The notes: generated by a model not told the origin, from the letters alone. 64,000 nt of DNA from Yinghuangia aomiensis (GCF_039542225.1 NZ_BAABHS010000027.1:1-64000); one strand, 5' to 3'. Counted from the first letter of the stretch, positions 33,359-43,463 are shown. Program-made: numbers and translations.

Positions 33359-35791
33359 TCAGGCCTCCTTCACCGTGTGAGGCGCCACAGCCCGGATGTC
33401 CGTCGCGGACGCGGCCACGATGATGTCGTACTCACCGGGATCGACAACCCACCCATGGCTCGCCAGGTCCCAGCGCGCGAACGAACGACTACTCAACTCG
33501 ACGCGTGCCGTGGTGGTTTCGCCCGGGACCAGATGCACCTTGGCAAAGCCGGCCAGTTCCTTGCGCGGCCGGTGGACCGGCGCGGCCTTGGGCGCTATGT
33601 ACACCTGCACGACCTCGCTGCCGGGCCGTTCGGAGGTGTTGCTCACCAGGACGTCGACAGCCAGATCAGTACCGTTGCCGCTGACCTGGGGGGCGCTCCA
33701 GGTGAACTGCGCGTAGGAACCACCGTGTCCGAAGGGGACCAAAGGCTCGATCTTGCGGGCGTCATACCAGCGGTAGCCCACGTAGATCCCCTCGCCGTAG
33801 TGAACCGTGTCGGCTTCGCCGGGGAAATTGAGATACGCGGGAGTGTCCTCCTCGCGGTGCGCCCACGTGGTCGGCATGCGACCACCGGGATCGGCGTCGC
33901 CGAGCAGCACGTCGGCGATGGCCTCGCCGCCCTCCTGCCCGGGATACCAGGCGAGCAGCGCGGACGGAGCGTCCTGCAACCACGGCATGGTCACGGGAGC
34001 ACCGCAGTTGAGGACGACAACAGTGGCGGGGTTGGCCGCAAGCACGCGTCGGACCAACTCGTCCTGGTTGCCTGGGAGGTTCATGGACGTGCGGTCTTGG
34101 CCTTCGCTCTCCCATTCGTCCGTGGAGCCGATGACCACAACTGCCACATCGGCCGCTGCTGCCGCCGCCTCCGCTTCGCGCAGCAGTTCCTCGGCGGAGT
34201 GGGGGTCGTACTCCAGCCCCAGGCGAGTCATGACCAGGGGCACGGGCATCTGAGGGGTGTGCTCGAGGACGAACTCATAGGCGCGCCCCGCCTCAAGGTG
34301 GATCGGAACGGTGGTCGCGTTGACTGCCATCCACGCCGGGAACGTGTCACCTGTGTTCTCCGCCGCCAGTACTCCGTCGACAAAGACCCGAGCGAGCCCG
34401 AAACCACCCGCCATGAGGAGATGGCGGCCGGACGACTCCGGGGTGACGACGGCCCTGAGGCGCACCGAAAGCGCAGCGGCGCCCTCGGCGGGGCGGTAGG
34501 TACCCCAGTGGCCGTCGAAGTCCTGCCGCGACTCCACTGCCACCGGTTCGCCGGAGCAGGTGTCCCCCGCGAACAGTTCGACGGTGACTCCGTCCGGTCC
34601 GAGCCAGCTCTTGGGCACCGGGTCCGCCTTGCGGCGCAAGCGGACACCCGCGGCGGACGTCACCACCTCACTGCCGAGCCGATCGGTCAATGCCGCGAGC
34701 ACGTTAGTCGTGCGGTAGGGCTCGATCGTCGCCGATCCACCACCGAGCAGGCTGGTCTCTGCGGCGCATGGGCCGATGACTGCGACCCGGCGATCACGAG
34801 GCAACGGAAGCAGCCCGGTTTCGTTGCGCAGCAAGACGAAGGAGGCCGCGGCGGCCTTACGGGCAATTACCCGGTGCTCCGCGGTCTCCCGAGGCGACTC
34901 GTCATTGTCGGTAATGCCGGGCAGTCTGCCGCGCCATTCCAGGAGAGCAAGCAGGCGGCGGACCTTGTCGTCGACCAGTGCCTCGTCGACCGATCCGGAC
35001 TCCACGGCGGCCTGGAGCTTGCCGTTGCCCCAGTGGTCACCTGGGCCGGGCATCTCCACGTCCAGGCCGTGAAGTGCCGGGGCGACCGTCTCCTTCGCCG
35101 CACCCCAATCCGAGATCACGACGCCGTCGAAGCCCCATTCCTTCTTCAGGAGCCGTTCCACCAGGTCGGGCTGGGCGCAGGCGTGCGCCCCGTTGACGTA
35201 GTTGTAGGCGGCCATGACGGAGCGGACGCCAGCTGCCTTGACCGCGGCTTCGAACGGCGGCAGGTAGATCTCCCGCAAGGCGCGTTCGTCGACGCGCACG
35301 TCCACCGTGTGGCGGTTGGTCTCCTGGTCATTCGCGACGAAATGCTTGACGCAGGCACCGACCCCGGTCGACTGGAGGCCCTCGATGTAGGCCACGGCCA
35401 TCGCGGAGGACAGCCGCGGGTCCTCGCTGAAGGACTCGAAATGCCTGCCGCCTCGAGGTGACCTGTGCAGGTTGACCGTCGGCCCGAGCAGCACGTCCAC
35501 GTTCTTGTCCAGGCACTCGGCCCCAAGCGCCGCGCCGATCCGGCCGACGAGGTCGGGATCCCACGTAGAGGCCAGCGCCGAAGGCCCCGGCACCAACAGG
35601 CCGGGGCCCATGCGTCGCCCGCGGACGCCCACAGGCCCGTCGCTGACCGTCACGTCCGGAATGCCCAACCGTTCGCAGCCTGCGATGGTCCAGCTGCTCT
35701 GCCCTGCGACCATCACGCACTTTTCGGCGAGTGTCAGCTCGCCCAGCAGCGCTTCGATTCGGTTGTCCCTGCTCAATGCGCTCATCCTCAT
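33359..35791 (-). CDS. GH3 glycoside hydrolase with PA14-like insert, copy 3
   Basis: An 810-aa enzyme from ATG 35791 (MRMSALSRDNRIEALL; ATG 35785 is an alternative). Barrel motifs are VSDGPVGVRGRRMGPG, VKHFVANDQETNRH and nucleophile Asp in GVVISDWGAAKETV. An insertion at roughly residues 390-520 (LFAGDTCSGEPVAVESRQDF, GRHLLMAGGFGLARVFVDGV) looks like a PA14 domain, often a sugar-binding lid in GH3 beta-glucosidases. A C-terminal Fn3-like domain follows. No signal peptide. It stands alone, convergent with the LacZ-type gene. A perfect LacI-type palindrome lies 70 bp upstream. Confidence 0.92.
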   Translation of the reverse strand: MRMSALSRDNRIEALLGELTLAEKCVMVAGQSSWTIAGCERLGIPDVTVSDGPVGVRGRRMGPGLLVPGPSALASTWDPDLVGRIGAALGAECLDKNVDVLLGPTVNLHRSPRGGRHFESFSEDPRLSSAMAVAYIEGLQSTGVGACVKHFVANDQETNRHTVDVRVDERALREIYLPPFEAAVKAAGVRSVMAAYNYVNGAHACAQPDLVERLLKKEWGFDGVVISDWGAAKETVAPALHGLDVEMPGPGDHWGNGKLQAAVESGSVDEALVDDKVRRLLALLEWRGRLPGITDNDESPRETAEHRVIARKAAAASFVLLRNETGLLPLPRDRRVAVIGPCAAETSLLGGGSATIEPYRTTNVLAALTDRLGSEVVTSAAGVRLRRKADPVPKSWLGPDGVTVELFAGDTCSGEPVAVESRQDFDGHWGTYRPAEGAAALSVRLRAVVTPESSGRHLLMAGGFGLARVFVDGVLAAENTGDTFPAWMAVNATTVPIHLEAGRAYEFVLEHTPQMPVPLVMTRLGLEYDPHSAEELLREAEAAAAAADVAVVVIGSTDEWESEGQDRTSMNLPGNQDELVRRVLAANPATVVVLNCGAPVTMPWLQDAPSALLAWYPGQEGGEAIADVLLGDADPGGRMPTTWAHREEDTPAYLNFPGEADTVHYGEGIYVGYRWYDARKIEPLVPFGHGGSYAQFTWSAPQVSGNGTDLAVDVLVSNTSERPGSEVVQVYIAPKAAPVHRPRKELAGFAKVHLVPGETTTARVELSSRSFARWDLASHGWVVDPGEYDIIVAASATDIRAVAPHTVKEA

Positions 35792-35860
35792 CCGCTGGTC
35801 CCTGGGCCGACGGCCACAGGGTGGTCCGCGTCTCTGCCAAAGGCAGGACACCAGCCACAG

Positions 35861-35872
35861 TAATGCGCATTA
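35861..35872. promoter_or_regulatory. LacI-type operator (site 4 of 5)
   Basis: TAATGCGCATTA, identical to sites 1 and 2, upstream of GH3 copy 3 and downstream of the DUF5060-type hydrolase gene. Confidence 0.75.
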
Positions 35873-35962
35873 TCTCGGATGTCAGCACTGTCGACCCGCA
35901 GAGGCCCGAAGGGCCGCTGCCCGCGATGCCCTCACGGGCGACGGCAGGCGGGCGACGATGGC

Positions 35963-37723
35963 TCAGTCCACCGCGGTCAACCGCAGCGCGATGAATTCCC
36001 GGCCCGGCAAATCGATGCGGACGGTTCCGGCGTACGTGCCCGGCAGGCGGTCCACGGTCATGTTCCAGGTGTCGATCACGTCGATGTGATAGCTGCGCCC
36101 GGACGGCATGTTCACATGGCGGAACGAGGGCCGGTTGAAGCCGAAGTAGTACAGGAGGTACTCGTCGCCGACCCCGACCTGGACGACGTCGGGGTGCGGG
36201 GGACGAGGCTCGAACAGGCCACCGGGTGCCTCTTCGACGATACGGCGGAGGAAAGCGATGCGGGCCGGCGAGTCGCCCACGAGGTGTCCGCCTTTCGACC
36301 ACCAGATCTGGTCGTCGGTGCGATTGTACGTTTCGCCGTGGCCGACGTATCCGCCGCGGACGGCGCCTTCCCAGAAGCGGCGCACCAGCTCCTCGCCGGA
36401 CAGATTGCCCCAGCCGTACTCGAGGTTCCCCTCGTAACCGCATTCGTCGACGACGACGGGCTTCCCCCATTTCCGACGCCACTCGTCGACGTGGACTGTC
36501 GCCTCGTACGGATTGGTGGTCTGGAGGCTGGCGTGGGTGATCCAAGCGCGGCTTTGGTCGTACACAACGGGGCCGTTGTGGATGGAAAGAAGATGGCGCA
36601 CGGGGTCGTTGGCCACGACCAACGCAGCCAGCCGCTCCCAGTCGGCCTCGGTCTTGGACAGGATGAGGTCGTATTCGTTCGCCATGGACCACCACACGTT
36701 CGCAAAGGCCGAAAGACGCCTGACCACGTAGCTTGTGTAGCGGTCGTCCGCGCCGGCCCCCATCTGAACGAAGCCCCAGTCGTCGTAGGGGTGGAACAGG
36801 ATGACGTCGGCCTGGATCCCCAGTCGGCCCAGATCGATGACGGCGTCCTCCAAGTGCCGAAAGAACGCGGGGTTGAAGCGGGTGAAATCGAATCCTTCCT
36901 CCCGGCTCCCGGCGAACGGGTAGAGTTCCGGTTCGTTGGCATTGTGCAGGTACGCCTTGGGAAAGACGCACATCCGCATCTTGGTGAACGGCGAATTCGC
37001 GAGCGTGCGCAGCGTCGCCGCGCGAACGTCTGCGGGCTGGTGGATCCATGCATAGGCGGTGGTGCCCAACGGCAGATGACGGGTCCCGTCGGCGTGCGCG
37101 AAGTGGAACCCGTCGACACGGACCGGCCCGGACTCGCCTTCGGCGGCATCGGTCACGTCGAACGTCCCCGTGACCGCGTCGAGGCTGCGGGCGTTCGAGG
37201 ACGTGGTGAACGTCCATGGCCCGACGGCCTCCGGGAGGAATCTGACGACCCAGCTTCCGTCCCCGTCGTAGAACCCGCCGGCCGAAACGGCCTTCCCGCC
37301 GTCGGGACCGCCGAGGGTGAAGTCGGCGGTCAGTTCGACATCGGTGAAGGGATTGCCGTGGGAGGGGCCGGCGATGCGTATCTCGACGGTCGACCAGAGC
37401 GGCGCAGAGGCGGGATGAGCAGCAGTGGCGGATCCGAGCGGGACGTCGTCGCTCTCGTAGTCGGGGATCGGGACCGACACGACACCGATTCCGCGGTGCC
37501 TGACCGCCATCTCGACGGCGCCGAGCGCAGCCCAGAACTCCTGGATCGCTGCTTCGTCCGGGGAGTCTCCGGCCTGGTGGTACACCAGAAACTCGACGGA
37601 CTTGTCACGGATCAAAGCCACCGCCGGGTGGTCGGCGAGCCCCGGGAACCGTTCTTCGACGACCCGCCGGGCGTCGGGGTGTTCAAGAGCGTCACCGAGG
37701 CGGGACGAGGGACCGAACTTCAC
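35963..37723 (-). CDS. DUF5060/DUF4038-like/DUF5605 glycoside hydrolase, copy 2
   Basis: A 586-aa paralogue of the enzyme at 10085-11842 with the same order of domains: helical N-terminus (ALEHPDARRVVEERFPGLAD), DUF5060-type domain (GPSHGNPFTDVELTADF), DUF4038/apiosidase-like barrel (GTTAYAWIHQPADVRAATLR, VWWSMANEYDLILSK, VVVDECGYEGNLEYGWGN) and C-terminal beta domain. GTG 37723 is preferred because CAGGAG lies just upstream. The catalytic Glu candidates of copy 1 are conserved. It lies 71 bp after the FGGY kinase gene in the same direction with no clear terminator between, so it is probably the last gene of the transketolase-kinase operon. Confidence 0.82.
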   Translation of the reverse strand: MKFGPSSRLGDALEHPDARRVVEERFPGLADHPAVALIRDKSVEFLVYHQAGDSPDEAAIQEFWAALGAVEMAVRHRGIGVVSVPIPDYESDDVPLGSATAAHPASAPLWSTVEIRIAGPSHGNPFTDVELTADFTLGGPDGGKAVSAGGFYDGDGSWVVRFLPEAVGPWTFTTSSNARSLDAVTGTFDVTDAAEGESGPVRVDGFHFAHADGTRHLPLGTTAYAWIHQPADVRAATLRTLANSPFTKMRMCVFPKAYLHNANEPELYPFAGSREEGFDFTRFNPAFFRHLEDAVIDLGRLGIQADVILFHPYDDWGFVQMGAGADDRYTSYVVRRLSAFANVWWSMANEYDLILSKTEADWERLAALVVANDPVRHLLSIHNGPVVYDQSRAWITHASLQTTNPYEATVHVDEWRRKWGKPVVVDECGYEGNLEYGWGNLSGEELVRRFWEGAVRGGYVGHGETYNRTDDQIWWSKGGHLVGDSPARIAFLRRIVEEAPGGLFEPRPPHPDVVQVGVGDEYLLYYFGFNRPSFRHVNMPSGRSYHIDVIDTWNMTVDRLPGTYAGTVRIDLPGREFIALRLTAVD

Positions 37724-37794
37724 AGGCTGACTCCTGCCGGTGTGGGTGGTGCTTGGTTGTTTGTGTGCGTACCGGATCACGCCGGCCAAGACCC

Positions 37795-39276
37795 TCACGC
37801 ATGAGGGTCGGCAGTCCCCTGACGTGCCCTGCGCAGGGCGTCGTGCCAGCGGAGTAGCGCCTCACGACGCCATTGCGCACCGCGGGTTGGGACGAAAACG
37901 ACGCTGGGCGTGGATTGTCCGACCACGTGCTCGGTGTCCCACAAGCCGAGGGCAAGCCCGGCAAGGCGGGCTGCGCCGAGGGCGGAGTTCTCCGGCCGCG
38001 CACTGCGGGCGACTGGGCGGGCGCAGAGGTCTGCCTGGAACTGCATCAGCGCGGTGTTCGCGGTCGGCCCTCCGTCGGCGCGCAGTTCCTGGCAGGTTCC
38101 CAGCGCGTCGTCGAACAGAGCGAGAGTGTCGGTGATTTGGTAGGCGACCGACTCGATTGCGGCTCTGGCGATATCGGCTTTGCCGGTGCCGAAGCCGAAT
38201 CCGGTGATCAACGCCTGCGCATCGCGGTCCCAGTACGGCGCCCCGAGACCTTCGAACGCGGGAACGATGACGACGTCGGTGTGGTCGATCTCGGCGGCCC
38301 ATGCCGCGAGTGAGGCCTCGTCGGTCCCGAGAAGGTCCGCCGCCCACCGTACGGTCGTCCCGGAAGCGGCGATGTTGGCTTCCAGCGCGACTGCGGGCCT
38401 CTCGCCCGGCATCTGCCACGCGATCGTGCGGGCCAGCCCGGCCCCGGCCTCGTCAGTCCCGGGCGCCAGTGCCATGAGCGACGAACCGCTGCCGTAGGTC
38501 GCCTTGACGATCCCGGTCCGCCCCGCCGACTGGGCGAACAGCGAGGCATGCGAGTCTCCGAGCACCGCCGCGACGGGCGTTCCGTCCGGCACCCCTGGTA
38601 GGCCGATCGTCCCGCCGAACGGTCCGGTGGATGCGGTCGGTTCCGCCAAAGCGCTGCGCGGAATCCCGAAGAGGTCAAGCAGCACGGGATGGTAATCGCC
38701 GGTGGAGATGTCGAGCAGAAGGGTGCGCGAGGCATTGCCCATCTCGGTACGGTCCGCACCGGTGAGACGGCACAGAAGCCATGCATCGACCGTGCCGACG
38801 CGAAGTGCGCCGGCCCGGGCGGACACGCGCCCCGCATCGAACTCGTCGAGCAGGGCTTCGGCTTTGGTGGCGGAGAACATGGGGTCGATCGGCAGGCCAG
38901 TTGCGGCCCTGACCATCGTCGCGTGGGGACCCGCAGCCACGTCGGCGCAGCGCGCGACTCCGCGCCTGTCCTGCCAACTCACCAAGGGGCTCAACGGGTT
39001 TCCCGTATCCGGATCCCACAGGAGTACCGATTCGCGTTGTGTGCTGAGTGCGACACTGGCGACGAAAGCATCGGGTTGCTCGTGGGTGAGCTTCCCCACC
39101 GCTTCGATGACGCTGGACCAGATTTCGTGAGGGGATTGCTCGACCCGGCCCGGCCCGGGGTGGTGCTGGGTCAGCTTCCGAGTCGTCGATGCCACGGCGT
39201 TGCCCCGGGCATCGACCAGGACGGCTTTGGTGCCGCTCGTGCCCTGATCGATGGCCAGAATGTGGGGAGCGGTCAT
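37795..39276 (-). CDS. FGGY-family carbohydrate kinase
   Basis: A 493-aa sugar kinase starting at ATG 39276 (MTAPHILAIDQGTSGTKAVL). It has the phosphate-1 motif DQGTSGTK, VALSTQRESVLLWD, LVSWQDRRG, the phosphate-2 region ATYGSGSSLMALA, the catalytic-type Asp in PAFEGLGAPYWDRDAQALI, and adenosine motif LRADGGPTANTALMQFQADL. It phosphorylates a ketose or polyol; xylulokinase, glycerol kinase-like and D-apulose kinase all belong to this family. It starts in an ATGA overlap with the stop of the transketolase C-subunit, so it belongs to the same operon. With a split transketolase and an apiosidase-like gene, apulose is the favoured but unproven substrate. Confidence 0.9.
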   Translation of the reverse strand: MTAPHILAIDQGTSGTKAVLVDARGNAVASTTRKLTQHHPGPGRVEQSPHEIWSSVIEAVGKLTHEQPDAFVASVALSTQRESVLLWDPDTGNPLSPLVSWQDRRGVARCADVAAGPHATMVRAATGLPIDPMFSATKAEALLDEFDAGRVSARAGALRVGTVDAWLLCRLTGADRTEMGNASRTLLLDISTGDYHPVLLDLFGIPRSALAEPTASTGPFGGTIGLPGVPDGTPVAAVLGDSHASLFAQSAGRTGIVKATYGSGSSLMALAPGTDEAGAGLARTIAWQMPGERPAVALEANIAASGTTVRWAADLLGTDEASLAAWAAEIDHTDVVIVPAFEGLGAPYWDRDAQALITGFGFGTGKADIARAAIESVAYQITDTLALFDDALGTCQELRADGGPTANTALMQFQADLCARPVARSARPENSALGAARLAGLALGLWDTEHVVGQSTPSVVFVPTRGAQWRREALLRWHDALRRARQGTADPHA

Positions 39277-40238
39277 GGGCCGGTTCCGACGATCTCCAGT
39301 GCGGCGGCCGCAACGGCCTGCGGGGTCAGTCCGAAGTGCTCGAACAGGAAGCCAGTGCTGCCGGTCGGCGCAAAGACTCCCGGCACACCGATGATGCGCA
39401 TGGGCGTCGGCCGGCTGGTGGCGACGATTTCGGCGACCGCGCCTCCCAAACCCCCGCGAACGGTGTGCTCCTCGATGGTGACGATGCCTCGGGTTTGCCC
39501 GATGGCGTCGTGCACCGCCTCGGCGTCGAGCGGACTGACCGTCGACATGTTGAGAACGCTTGCGCTGACACCCTGCTCATCCAGCAGGTCGGCGGCGGCG
39601 AGGGCGATCGCCACGGTGGTGCCCACGCCGATCAGCGTGATGTCGCTGCCCGCGCGAAGCTGGGCGGCACGACCGGGAGCGAACGTGACGTGCGGCTCGA
39701 GGTCGGGGACCGCCGTACGGCCGATCCGCAGGAACACCGGACCCTCGTACTCGTACGCCCAGCGGACCGCCTCGCGGGTCTCGGCCGGGTCCGCGGGCAC
39801 GACGACGGTGATATCGGCGAGAGCGCGCAGCCAGGCGAGGTCTTCGATGCTGTGATGGGTGGGGCCGAGTTCACCGTAGGCGAGCCCGGGGCTCATACCG
39901 CACAGCTTGACGTTCGCCTGCGAGTAGGCGACGTCCGCTTTGATCTGCTCCAACGCACGGCCCGTGAGGAAGGGGGAGGCGGCGCAGACGAACGGGATGC
40001 GGCCGCCGTTGGCGAGCCCCGCACCGATGCCGACCATCGCCTGTTCGGCGATACCCACGTTGACGAGTCGGCTGGGATGCCCGTCGGCGAAGGCTTTGAG
40101 GTTGCTGGAGCCGACGGAGTCGTTGCACACGGCCACCACGCGCTGGTCGGCGGTGGCGAGTTCGTGCAGGGTCTCGGCGAACGCCTTGCGGCAGTCGTGA
40201 AGCGCGCTCAGGGGCGCAGCTGCTTCTGTCGTGCTCAT
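39273..40238 (-). CDS. Transketolase, C-terminal subunit (split transketolase)
   Basis: A 321-aa protein carrying the pyrimidine-binding and C-terminal domains of transketolase. ATG 40238 overlaps the stop of the N-subunit (ATGA). It shows RLVNVGIAEQAMVGIGAGLA with the conserved Glu for thiamine diphosphate activation, GPTHHSIEDLAWLRA and the C-terminal fold (STVSPLDAEAVHDAIGQTRG, EHTVRGGLGGAVAEIVA). With the N-subunit it transfers a two-carbon ketol unit from a ketose phosphate. Split forms occur in dedicated catabolic operons, including AptA/AptB for D-apulose 4-phosphate. Confidence 0.93.
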   Translation of the reverse strand: MSTTEAAAPLSALHDCRKAFAETLHELATADQRVVAVCNDSVGSSNLKAFADGHPSRLVNVGIAEQAMVGIGAGLANGGRIPFVCAASPFLTGRALEQIKADVAYSQANVKLCGMSPGLAYGELGPTHHSIEDLAWLRALADITVVVPADPAETREAVRWAYEYEGPVFLRIGRTAVPDLEPHVTFAPGRAAQLRAGSDITLIGVGTTVAIALAAADLLDEQGVSASVLNMSTVSPLDAEAVHDAIGQTRGIVTIEEHTVRGGLGGAVAEIVATSRPTPMRIIGVPGVFAPTGSTGFLFEHFGLTPQAVAAAALEIVGTGP

Positions 40239-41125
40239 CGGGACAGCTCCTCCAGGGCTTGTGCCGCCTGGTCGGCGGACGGAACCTTGTGATGCCACTC
40301 GACGCGGTCGGCCATGAAGGAGACACCGCGCCCCTTCGAGGTCCGCGCGATCAGGCACGTGGGGCGCCCCGAGGCCCGTGGTGAGGCGGACAACTCACGG
40401 TAGAGCGCTTCGTGATCATGACCGTCGATCTCGCGGGTGGTGAAGCCGAATGCGGTCCACTTGTCCGCGAGGGGCTCCAGCGCCGAGGTGTCCTCGGTGG
40501 GCGCGCCTTGCTGGAGACGGTTGCGGTCGACGATAACCGTGAGGTTGTCCAGGCGGTACTGGGCCGCGGACAGGGCCGCCTCCCAGTTGCTGCCCTCTTG
40601 GAGTTCCCCGTCGCCGGTGAGGACGAAAGTGCGCTGCGGGCGTCCGTCGAGCTTGGCCGCCATCGCCATGCCGACGGCGACCGGGAAACCGTGCCCAAGC
40701 GGGCCGGTGTTGGTCTCCACGCCCGGGACCTTGCGCCGGTTCGGGTGCCCGTTGAGCGGCGACAGCGGCGCCATGAAGGTATCGAGCTCTGCATCCGGAA
40801 AGTACCCGACCGAAGCCAGAGTCGCGTAGAGCGCTCCCGCACTGTGCCCCTTGCTCAGCACGAAGCGGTCGCGGTCCACCGAGTCGGGCCGCTCGGGGTC
40901 ATGCCGGAGTACCAGGTGGTAGAGCACCGTCAGGATGTCGATCGCGGAGAAGTCTCCTCCGATATGCCCCAGTCCGGCGCGGCGGATCATCTCCAGATCA
41001 CGACGGCGGATCGCGTTCGCGGCGGCGGCGAGCCGCGCGTTCCGCTCGACTGGGGTGGCTTCCACCAGGGACTGCCGGAGTTCACGCAGCCGGTCGCTGC
41101 TTCCGGGAACCGCCTTCAGCGTCAT
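40235..41125 (-). CDS. Transketolase, N-terminal subunit (split transketolase)
   Basis: A 296-aa protein with the thiamine-diphosphate pyrophosphate-binding domain: GLGHIGGDFSAIDILTVLYH, KGHSAGALYATLASVGYF, GPLGHGFPVAVGMAMAAKL and the GDG-N cofactor motif in LTGDGELQEGSNWEAAL. It starts at ATG 41125 and is first gene of the operon (N-subunit, C-subunit, kinase, probably the glycosidase). An inverted repeat TGAATACCTATTCA directly abuts the start, overlapping the ribosome site, so the divergent SorC-type regulator may block initiation here. It forms the active enzyme only with the partner subunit. Confidence 0.94.
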   Translation of the reverse strand: MTLKAVPGSSDRLRELRQSLVEATPVERNARLAAAANAIRRRDLEMIRRAGLGHIGGDFSAIDILTVLYHLVLRHDPERPDSVDRDRFVLSKGHSAGALYATLASVGYFPDAELDTFMAPLSPLNGHPNRRKVPGVETNTGPLGHGFPVAVGMAMAAKLDGRPQRTFVLTGDGELQEGSNWEAALSAAQYRLDNLTVIVDRNRLQQGAPTEDTSALEPLADKWTAFGFTTREIDGHDHEALYRELSASPRASGRPTCLIARTSKGRGVSFMADRVEWHHKVPSADQAAQALEELSR

Positions 41126-41126
41126 G

Positions 41127-41149
41127 TGAATACCTATTCACTCATGAAT
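41127..41149. promoter_or_regulatory. Overlapping palindromes at the start of the transketolase operon
   Basis: TGAATACCTATTCA (41127-41140, perfect arms) overlaps ATTCACTCATGAAT (41136-41149). They lie between the divergent SorC-type gene and the operon. A palindrome with the same TTCA/TGAA half-sites precedes the isomerase gene at 44476-44491. Candidate SorC-family operator. Confidence 0.5.
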
Positions 41150-41339
41150 GTTGATGCAGGCTCACGCTAACCTCGGGTGCGTCGCGTCGTCAACGACGCC
41201 TCGACCACCTGGTGGCGCCCCTGGTCAGGGCACCCGGGGTGTTCACGGAGATGCGCACAGCCGCGCGTCAGTACAGTTGTGCGCCACAGCCGACGCGGGC
41301 CCCACGGCGTCCGGCATGGCCGAAAGGACACGAGGAGCA

Positions 41340-42290
<951 letters not shown>

Positions 42291-42389
42291 GGCCGACTGC
42301 ACCGAGCGGCACCCGTGAGCTTGGCCACTCGGTGTGGCTGACGGACGTCGACTGTGTGAATATCTACGCAGCAGCAAATTTCCATACGC

Positions 42390-42516
42390 GTTGGCGGGGT
42401 TCGGTGGAATTCCGAACCGGCGGTGACAGCCCGCGACCCGGTCGAGCGATCGATCGGCTGACCCGGTGGAACTCCGGGGCCGACGGTGAGAGTCCGGAAG
42501 AGAGTCCGCGCGTAGG
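42390..42516 (+). ncRNA. FMN riboswitch (RFN element)
   Basis: Conserved RFN blocks appear in order: GGCGGGGTTCGGTGGAATTC, CCGAACCGGCGGTGACAGCC, CGCGACCCG, a variable arm, GGCTGACCCGGTGGAACTCC, GGGGCCGACGGTGAGAGTC and CCGGAAGAGAG. This matches the FMN aptamer that senses flavin mononucleotide and turns off riboflavin genes. It lies in the leader of ribB, about 150 bp before the start codon; the expression platform (terminator or ribosome-site masking) is not resolved by eye. Confidence 0.93.
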
Positions 42517-42665
42517 CGATGACGCACATCCGGCGAAGTCGGCGTCCGCAGGGAGAGGAGCGTCTCCCCGTGCCGAGCCCGCCGTGCGTCCTCGCTGTGC
42601 CGTTTTGCGGCGCTCCCACCCCGCCGAGCCCGGACCACCGAGCGCCCCAGCGGGAAGGAAGCACC

Positions 42666-43343
42666 ATGAACCAGCCGGACACCCTCGCCCCCGACATCGC
42701 CCTCGATTCGATCGAAGAGGCGATCGCGAGCATCGCCGTGGGGCGCGCGGTCGTCGTCGTCGACGACGAGACGCGCGAGAACGAGGGCGACCTGATCTTC
42801 GCCGCGGAACACGCGACCCCCGAACTGGTCGCGTTCATGGTCCGCTACACATCCGGGTACGTCTGCGTGCCGCTGCTGCCGGAAGCCTGTGACCGGCTCG
42901 AACTTCCGCCGATGTACCACACCAACCAGGACCGGCGCGGAACTGCGTACGCTGTCGCCGTCGACGCCCGCGAAGGCGTGGCCACCGGAATTTCCGCCGC
43001 CGACCGCGCCCGAACCATCCGCCTGCTCGGTTCCCCCGCAACCAGCCCGGGCGACCTGTCCCGCCCCGGCCACGTCGTCCCCCTGCGTGCCGATCCGGGC
43101 GGCGTTCTCGCCCGTCTCGGCCACACCGAGGCGACGATCGACCTCGCTCGCCTCGCCGGCTGTGAACCCGCCGGCGTGCTGTGCGAACTGGTCAACGACG
43201 ACGGCACCATGATGCGCTTGCCCGAACTGCGTGCGTTCGCGGACAGGTTTGGTCTGCGGCTGGTGAGCATCGCCGACCTGGTGGCCTACCGGCAGCGCAT
43301 CGGTGACACCGCAAGCAGCCGTCGAGTGGACCCGCTCGGCTGA
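42666..43343 (+). CDS. ribB: 3,4-dihydroxy-2-butanone-4-phosphate synthase
   Basis: A 225-aa enzyme from ATG 42666 (MNQPDTLAPDIALDS) with AAGGAAG upstream. It converts ribulose 5-phosphate to 3,4-dihydroxy-2-butanone 4-phosphate and formate for riboflavin synthesis. Family motifs are VVVVDDETRENEGDLIFAAE (acidic metal loop), TGISAADRARTIRLL, RPGHVVPLRADPGGVLARLG and HTEATIDLARLAG. There is no GTP cyclohydrolase II domain, so it is not a RibBA fusion. It stands alone, apart from other rib genes, under the FMN riboswitch. Its substrate is a pentulose phosphate that a transketolase-based sugar pathway could feed. Confidence 0.95.
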   Translation: MNQPDTLAPDIALDSIEEAIASIAVGRAVVVVDDETRENEGDLIFAAEHATPELVAFMVRYTSGYVCVPLLPEACDRLELPPMYHTNQDRRGTAYAVAVDAREGVATGISAADRARTIRLLGSPATSPGDLSRPGHVVPLRADPGGVLARLGHTEATIDLARLAGCEPAGVLCELVNDDGTMMRLPELRAFADRFGLRLVSIADLVAYRQRIGDTASSRRVDPLG

Positions 43344-43384
43344 CGCCGCTGCGGCATCCGCACCGCATCGAGCGGTCGGGCGGT

Positions 43385-43418
43385 CGGGCGGGGAGACCCT
43401 CAGGGGGCACCCCGCCCG
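43385..43418. terminator. Hairpin between convergent ribB and isomerase genes
   Basis: CGGGCGGGG and CCCCGCCCG (9 bp, perfect) flank a 16-base loop within the 120-bp convergent gap. It is weaker than the other hairpins because of the long loop. Confidence 0.45.
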
Positions 43419-43463
43419 CTCCGACATCACCCAGGCGTCAGCCCGACGCGCCACGGCATGCCG

